Shown: piece after piece, positions 57,299-64,000 of the stretch
Numbering within the stretch: the first letter of the stretch is position 1
Layout of the letters: each line of letters starts with the position of its first letter
NCBI RefSeq assembly: GCF_030272615.1
Contig: NC_081410.1
Span: forward strand, 291,864,457 to 291,928,456
Origin: Cryptomeria japonica
Taxonomy: Eukaryota; Streptophyta; Pinopsida; Cupressales; Cupressaceae
Direction: 5' to 3'
Length of the DNA stretch: 64,000 bases
The notes under the pieces: model-generated
Seen by the model: the letters and a program-made list of their open reading frames with translations, nothing else
Database searches by the model: none
What the model was told of the DNA's origin: nothing
Made by a program: the position numbers and the translations under genes

Positions 57299-59107
57299 TT
57301 ATTGATGTTGTTTCTCTTTAACAACAATCACATTTACCACATTGCCATATGAATGAGCATAGTTCACCTTTGCTTTCCCCTTACCATTATGTGCTGCTAA
57401 TGATTCACCCTTCTCATAGTTAGGAAGTGGAGTTTTGAAAGCTGTATGAGATTCATTTGTCGTATGTCCATCCACAATTATTACTCCATTATCAATCAAA
57501 TCTTGGATGACATGTTTCAACCACTGACAATTATCCGTGTGGTGTCCCTTGTTTTGATGAAAATTACAATAATGGTTGTCGCTCCACCAAGAGGGTTTCA
57601 CTTGAGGTTCAAAGTTCCTTCCTTCTAGCAAAGTAATCAACTTGTTTGTGATAAGTGTCTTTAATACTGACCCAAGTGGTTCACCAATGTTTGTAAATTT
57701 CCTTCGAAAGAAATTGTTGAAAGTTGATTTTTGGTGATTCTTGTTATGTTGAGCTGTTGCTGAGTGTTTGGATAAATTGAAAACTGGTTGCTTTAGTTTT
57801 ACATTGTTGTTATCCACTATCCCATTATTGACGACATTTTGATTTCTATTCCAAAATTTGGGTTTATCATTGTTGTTGTTACTAGCATTGTTGTTAGGAG
57901 GATTAACTCCTTCTTTGTATAGCTTCAACTCACCCTTCTTTACCATGGCCTCCTCCATTTTGATTCCATTATCAATCATCTTTTCAAAATTTTGATGGAA
58001 TTGCATTTTTAGATGATAACTCATTTGTCCATTTAGGTTGTCGATGAATATGTCCATTTTCTCGTATTCTGGCACCGTACAAGGATATCGTGAAGCTAAC
58101 CATCTCCATATCTGTAAAAACGTCATGAAAGGTTCTCCACTCTTTTGTTTAGTATTACATAGGTCTAGCATTGTGACCTCATATTGTATGTTGTAAGAGT
58201 ATTGTAAAACAAACTTATCCACCAATTTTGCGAATGATCTAATTCTAGGTGGATGTTTGGAGAGCCATTCTATAGCTAGTCCACTTAAGCTCTTTGGAAA
58301 TAATCTCACCAGGTATGTATCCTCATGTGAAAACTCCATACTCATGCAAAATTCTCGTATATGAACTTGGGGATCAATGCTTCCATTATATTTATCATAT
58401 CTAGGAGTTTCACAACATGTAGGAAATGGTATCATGTTTAGAAATATGTCGAATGGGTAGGGACAAATTTCTTGGAGCGAATATCTTCAAATAGCTCCTC
58501 TTTGCATATCTTGAATCTATGTTTGCAGTGTTTGTATTTGTTGTGTAAGAGCTGTGAGAGGATTATCAACATGATTTATTCTTGTATAACCATGAGTTTT
58601 CATTCTAGTATGATCTTTCTCTCTTCTTATATCATCTCAACTCTTTCTTGTGGCCTCATTAGATTTGGCACTGCTGAGAATTTCTACGTGATCCCTTTTG
58701 GGAACATAAGTTTCATCATTAGTTCTTGTGTTATCAGGAATTGACGTGTCTTCCTTTTTGTGATCGGAAATCTCCTCATGTCATTCGTTATCATGAAAAG
58801 GGTCACTTCTCTTTTGTCCTAAATTGCTCACATGAAAATCTTGGGGGAGTGTAGCACCAGATTTTGCTAACATTAGGAAATATTTTTCTTTTTCTCCCTC
58901 CAATATTTTCTCCATAAATTTATTGAATTTAGGATCTTGTTTGATTTCTCTGATATGTTGATATGTTATGTCTTCTTGTATTTCATTTTGGTATGCCATG
59001 TTCCTATAAACTTTAGTCATTTTAAGTGTTTCTATTTCCGTTTTTGCGATCTTACGTCTCTGCTCTCTAGTTAAAACGTGCATACACGTGTGTTGAATAT
59101 TGTGCAA
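57299..59107 (-). pseudogene. gag: Element D gag
   Basis: Minus strand. 59107-58781 is the N-terminal part (YFLMLAKSGATLPQDF parallels YFLQMMAQSGAKIPHDF of C). After stops, the core from 58435 reads DPQVHIREFCMSMEFSHEDT, YLVRLFPKSLSGLAIEWLSK and FLQIWRWLASRYPC. An Asn-rich linker follows, then the zinc finger CNFHQNKGHHTDNC. It ends at TAA 57299-57301. The main block of 378 codons is uninterrupted, the best preserved gag part in the window. Confidence 0.87.
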
Positions 59108-61112
59108 GGATTCAATTGTCTAAGAGGTGTTTTGATAAGTGACCAACTGTCAATGTAGATATGATAGAGTGATATGATACAAAAAGATAATTCAAGTATT
59201 TGTAAGTTTGTAAGTTTTTCAATCTTCGGTTAGAGTGCAATGATGATGATTTTGATAAGACCAAGTCCAATAGGAATGATATATCCTATGATATGGGACG
59301 AGGTTATCTTGATCAAACGTTGTAGTTTTGTGATAAAGTATGATAGATCCTGATGAGAAACTATGTTTTGAGTGATCAGTTTATCAAAGAGGTGATCATG
59401 CACTTTGAGATTTTAGATCTTGAACTTGTTGAAGATGAATACTTGAAAATCTTGGGGTGTCTAGTTCTAGAATTTGCTTTGACAGAATATTACTTAACCA
59501 AGAAAACTAAGAAGATAACCTAAGCACAAAATGATAGATATCAGGTCTATATGATCACTGTAAATTGACCAAGAAAACATGAAAGATCTGGAAAAGACAT
59601 GCAATACGACAACTCTAGATTGATAGAGACAAAACCCCGTACGACAATTTAATTACTCCCAGACGACAATTTAAACAGTCCCATACGATAAAATAGGAAT
59701 CCTGTATGACAATTTAGAGACAACCATATGATAATTGATAACAAATAATTTTAGTTGATATGACTCATATGACAATTTAGATAGGACAGAATGATGAACT
59801 AGCTTTCTCGTACGACAAACTAGGAAACTCGTATGATTCAGGACAGAGCATAGACAAATTTTTTACTTTGACAGATTTTTGACCATTGATGTTTGATGTT
59901 TTGGTTATGTTCTCCAGTTTTAAATGTTTCAGTTTTAGTGCCAAGGATGAAAATACAACATACACATGATATGATAAGTGACCTCAAACACAACATGCTA
60001 AATCCTATGCAAGTTGGCTGAGAGAGAAAACCTTTGCTTGCAAACTTAGGTACACACCCAATAGCTAATTAGAATACGACCATCGAGTCTCACACAATAG
60101 ATTCTGAACACTGTATTATCTGACTCCAAATGCTAATGAGGGCATGATATGGCAAGTGTCTTGGGAGAGTTACTATCTCTCTTGCACAAAGATTATCCCC
60201 CTTTCGAAGGTGAATCAGGTAGCTTCTATCTTAGGGTTCATAGTAAGAATTTCCGTTTGGAATTACCCCTTACAGTCGCGCAAGCATGATTGAGGCCTAT
60301 ATCCAAACAAGGTACCAAAACAAGAAGTAGTCACACAAGCATGATTAAGACCACAAGGCCCTAATAAATGTCTGATATGAGAGATCTCAAAAGAGAAAAC
60401 TCAAATAATCCCATCCTCTGAGACTTTAATCCCATGAGGCCTATTTTTTAGAGTGAGTCGAAAAGATTAGGTCTAGCTGTAGTCACTTGGGTCATTCTCA
60501 TAGGGTGATTACATTTTCCCACTGTGACAGGCCCGCTAAAGGTATTCAAATCTCAAACATAGAAGCACTTCAAGGGTCGTTTCTGATTGTCCATACGGAC
60601 AAGGGCATACTCTCCTACCTCTTAGACAACTTCTCAAGCATAGAAAACAAGATTGTTCATTTACCAATAGAAAATTAAGTGTGCCTAGAAAAATTTAAGA
60701 AGACACAAAGTTTGGTTGAGCTTCCTTTAGGCAACCTACAAAACAAGTATATTAGTAATCATGTTGTTTTGGAGTAATTGATTCTTTGGCAAGCGTAAAT
60801 TCAACAATCGTCCTGTAAAAACCAGTTAGGCTGCTAGAAAATTCACTAACAGACCAGGGTTAGCATTAGTGATATCAAATTTCAAGCATAAAAACCCTAA
60901 AATGCAATTGGTTTTGAAATGACAGAAGCAGAAAATCGTACGAGTATCTTCACCTGATAGTACGAGTATTCCCACATACTCGCATGAGTGCACAAAGAAA
61001 CTCGTACAGATCTATAAAGGTACCTGTATGAGATTATGAAGTAGATACGACCAAAAACTCATGAGATTGAAGATTTTGATGATGCAAGAGGCCAAAAATG
61101 ATATTTTAGGCC
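59108..61112 (-). other. Leader of element D with CGTACGA-type motif clusters
   Basis: About 2 kb between the primer site and gag. Clusters of TCGTACGACAATTTAG variants occur at about 59600-59835 and of TCGTACGAG/ACTCGTA variants at about 60935-61065. No protein-like frame. Length and motif-cluster layout resemble the leader of C, with a different motif. Confidence 0.6.
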
Positions 61113-61130
61113 CCATGGTGGGTGCCAAAA
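61113..61130 (-). other. Primer binding site of element D
   Basis: On the minus strand the sequence after the LTR end is TTTTGGCACCCACCATGG (then GGCC), a Tat-type site opening with TGG. Confidence 0.75.
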
Positions 61131-61544
61131 TGTCAAAATTTTGAAGTAGGGTACCTGCAACTACAACAAAAACACTCAATAGGTCATTACAAGCATGATT
61201 AGAAAATTGAAATCAAATGAAAGGTAAACCATGACAAAGCGACCTATCACCTCCTAAGAGATGCGAGTGTGGATTTGCTCTTAGATCTAGATGAGAAATC
61301 CTAGTGACTTGACTACACCAAGCCCGAGGATTTAAAAGGATATGATGTGCAAGCTAGATAAATGCATGATTAAGCTAGATTGATCCAAGAAGCTAATTAT
61401 GCTAAATGATGATGCAATTAAGCTCAATCAAAGATTGATTATGCTATATGAATAAACAACTATACTAGAAGATGATCAAATTAAGCTAGATCTAAGATGC
61501 AATAAATGATAACAATACTAAACTAGAATGCTAGAAATGATATG
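61131..61544 (-). repeat. Partial duplicate of the 3' end of LTR (iii)
   Basis: This 414-bp piece repeats the last part of the LTR at 61549-62693, with the same end region (GTTGCAGG-like, GTACCCTACTTC). It ends at the primer site of D. Between it and the full copy are four bases (AAAA on plus, TTTT on minus) that equal the first bases of the primer-site region. Confidence 0.82.
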
Positions 61545-61548
61545 AAAA

Positions 61549-62693
61549 TGTCGTGGTTGTGAAGTAGGGTACCTGTAACTGCAACAAAAACACCCAATAG
61601 ATCATTACAAGCATGGTTAGAAAATTAAAATCAAATGAAAGATAAAACATGGCAAAACAACCTATCACCTCCTAAGATATGCAAGTGTGGATTTTCTCTC
61701 AGATCTAGATAAGCAATCCTAGTGACTTGACTACACCAAGATGAAGGATTTAAAATGATATGATGTGCAAGCTAGATAAATGCATGATTAAGCTAGATTG
61801 ATCCAAGAAGATAATTATGCTAATGATATGCATGATTATGCTAAATGATGATGCAATTAAGCTAGATGAGAGATTGATTATGCTATATGATTAAACAATT
61901 ATACTAGAAGATGATCAAATTAAGCTAGATCTAAGATGTAATAAATGATAACAATACTAAACTAGAATGCTAGAAATGATATTCCTATAATAACAATGCT
62001 TGAGATGGAATGAGATGGGATCCATTGTGCTCTAAAATGGGGCATATTTATAAGATTTCCAAAGCCAGGGGTGAGGTGGCAAGAATCAATGGTCAAGATT
62101 GAGTCTGAAGATATCAAGGGTCAAATTGGAGAAGGTTGGAGAAGAGGTTGGAGGGAGGGACACTTGTCATCTCTGTGGTGACAAGTGTCAAGGAATCTTG
62201 CCCAAAAGAGGGCAAGTGTCCAAGGGAGGAGACATGTGGCATAAGTGCCATGTGTCTCAAAGGGAGAATATACAACCCATAGGAGGTGAGGATAAGGAGG
62301 TTAGGATGGGGTTAGCTAAACCTAGGATTTGGTGGAATGGGTTAAGTTAGGGGGTGGTTAGGTTAGGTGGTGGTTAGAAGTTAGGAGGCATGTGAGAAAT
62401 TTGAATTTAAAAATTCAAATAATAGGAAAAGGCTAATTAACTTTCAACAACTCATAAATTGATTTGTTTTAATTAATTAGGGGATTAGAAGAAATGAATT
62501 AAATGGGGGAGGATTAATTAATCAAAAGGGACTATTGAAATGCACTTATTAAATAAATCCTTAGATTTATTAAAAGTAGGTGAATGGGGAATTTAATCAA
62601 ATTGCTAATGAATTCAATTAAATTGGGAAGGGGGATTAATTAAATAATTGCTTATTTAATTAATTATCTTCAGACCATTTTTAGCTGTATACA
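61549..62693 (-). repeat. LTR (iii) of the D family, minus orientation, full length
   Basis: It starts TGTATACAGC at 62693 and ends CACGACA at 61549, 1,145 bp. TATA-like TTATAAATATG lies near 62043-62054. It is preceded on the minus strand by a polypurine tract (AGGGGCAAAT), so it acts as a 3' LTR for sequence at higher coordinates, and is followed by gag of D, so it also acts as a 5' LTR. Confidence 0.83.
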
Positions 62694-63211
62694 ATTTGCC
62701 CCTCTTTGAAGAGAGATGTGATGATGCGTTGATTCAAAGAATAATCTCAATTTGATAATATTGGTTCGATAGGATGCCCCAAACATTGATTGATAAATTG
62801 CGATACGATGATGCCCCCTCGGGAGATCAATTGTGATAATTGACCTTTGGAGTGTTTGAATCTTTTGAGAAATTAATTTTCTAATTAGAAATGATTAATT
62901 TTCTGCAACATTGATTGATGAAAGTGTGAGTTATTCCATCGCTGTGATGTGGTTCTTGATGTGTTGATTGATAGAGTTTGATTGAATTGATAAAATTGAT
63001 TAGATTGATGAGATTGAGATCTAGTGTGGTTTTAGGATCGACACCTCCTATATAAGACAAAGATGATCAAAGCGTCTGGTTTCAAGAACGATATATCATG
63101 TATAAGACTTGATCAAAATGTCTAGTTCCAAGAAAGATACATCCTGTATAAGACATGATAGAATGGATAAGATGAGATTGATTGATATAATTGATAAGAT
63201 TGATTGGATAA
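62694..63211 (-). other. 3' internal end of a second D-family copy (F)
   Basis: Matches 49946-50450, including GCCCCCTCGGGAGATCAATTG, the CTTTGAA/TTCAAAG pair before the polypurine tract, and three units of the CTGGTTTCAAGAA...TGTATAAGAC array (63033-63160). The match fades near 63211, where a TGTTGGAACC sequence begins. Confidence 0.7.
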
Positions 63212-64000
63212 AGTGTTGGAACCCTAAAATTTGAAGATTTTAGAGTTATATATTCATGCCAAAAAGTGGATTTCTCGATGCAATTGTATGCACTACCTAT
63301 GATCAGCTCCTGAAAACCTATGAACATGTTAAGAGGTCAATTTCCAGGTATGTATATGTATTCAAAAGTTAATTTTTCAGGTACACCCTTCTGAACCATA
63401 ATTTCTTTCCATCTAAACATTATTATGTCAAACTAATTATTCTTTTGCATTTTGTGTGTATCCAAGTACCTTCCTTTCAAATTTTGGATTCAAACGGTGT
63501 CATTTGATATGTTTTATAAAGCTAACTCAAATGCTCTTTTCTTGAATTTAAAGTATACATTTTTAGATTTTTTATCAAAATGAGTGCATTTGGATATTAA
63601 TATTTTTCTCTTGCAAGAACATTACATTGATTGGATCATGCCTATGAATTGTCTATATCATTTCGTTTGATATTTTTATGAAATCCATTTTATTTATAAT
63701 TTATTTTAATTTTCCTAAAAAGTATAATATTAATTTGAAGTGTTTAGCTTTGGATATTATATTTTTGCTTCAATTAATATATTAATGTTATTTATTTAAA
63801 TTATTTATGTTGCAAGGTAACAAAGGTTTATATGACATTTTTAACTAACATGAATTATAGTCTTGTTACCTGCACTGGAAAATAAATAATGAGTTTATTT
63901 CAAAAAGAATTAAAATTAGCTCATAAAGATTAGTTGAAGATAATAAACAACAACAACAACAAAAAATGCATTCACGTTTTTGCAGTTCGGGCCATCTTTC
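63212..64000. other. Unassigned right end
   Basis: AT-rich sequence starting TGTTGGAACC, which could be the TG end of another LTR insertion, but its other end is outside the window. No coding signal. Confidence 0.35.

Noticed and set aside
1-64000. tRNA, rRNA or host protein-coding genes
   Set aside because: I looked for tRNA-like cloverleaf ends, rRNA-like conserved stretches and host exon patterns on both strands and found none that I could support.

Overview
The window is plant nuclear DNA, A+T-rich, and made almost entirely of nested and broken retrotransposons. I found no host gene, rRNA, tRNA or CRISPR array. The elements are Ty1/copia with iMet primer sites, Ty3/gypsy of the Tat type with a second RNase H, and an L1-type LINE. 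This density of old, long, nested elements suggests a large-genome plant, and a gymnosperm is plausible, but the sequence does not name a species.

Layout, left to right. 1-860 is the 3' end of a Tat element (Z) inserted in the gag of copia element A. Copia A then runs 861-6779 (gag, protease, integrase, RT, RNase H, 3' LTR) and is followed by a second primer site and gag start (6780-6950). 6951-9548 is AT-rich DNA with telomere-like TTAGGG-rich repeats. Copia B spans 9549-30973. It is split ten bases after a possible gag start codon by a complete Tat element, C (10841-26835), which is flanked by the 5-bp duplication GATGT. 30974-33781 holds a small fold-back, C-strand telomere-like repeats and a minus-strand LINE. 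33782-38720 is element G, a relative of B with a coiled-coil/zinc-knuckle gag and a large unrecognised ORF where pol should be. Gypsy J (to 40850) and copia H (40851-about 42760) follow, both truncated. 44230-47706 is a second large unrecognised accessory ORF on the minus strand (I). 48974-64000 is a rearranged block of another Tat family: LTR (i), an integrase fragment, LTR (ii) in opposite orientation joined to an inverted RT-to-gag segment (D), and LTR (iii) with a partial duplication.

The most interesting unit is element C. Between pol and the 3' LTR it carries a gene on the opposite strand. That gene has a TATA-like box, a 22-codon first exon, a canonical GTAAGT donor, an intron of about 825 bp, and a long second exon encoding a plant mobile domain (PMD) protein with a coiled-coil tail, now interrupted by a frameshift and several stops. 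The inferred intron holds two unusual arrays. One is seven hairpins with covarying stems around a constant 15-nt loop. The other is about 14 copies of a GCGTCTGTG-like motif, which also occurs about 15 times in the sense leader of the same element, in the sense of that transcript.

Nearly all coding regions carry stops or frameshifts, many explainable by C-to-T or G-to-A changes. LTR comparison by eye suggests C is young (about 99% identity between its LTRs) and B clearly older. All family assignments come from reading motifs; no database search was possible.
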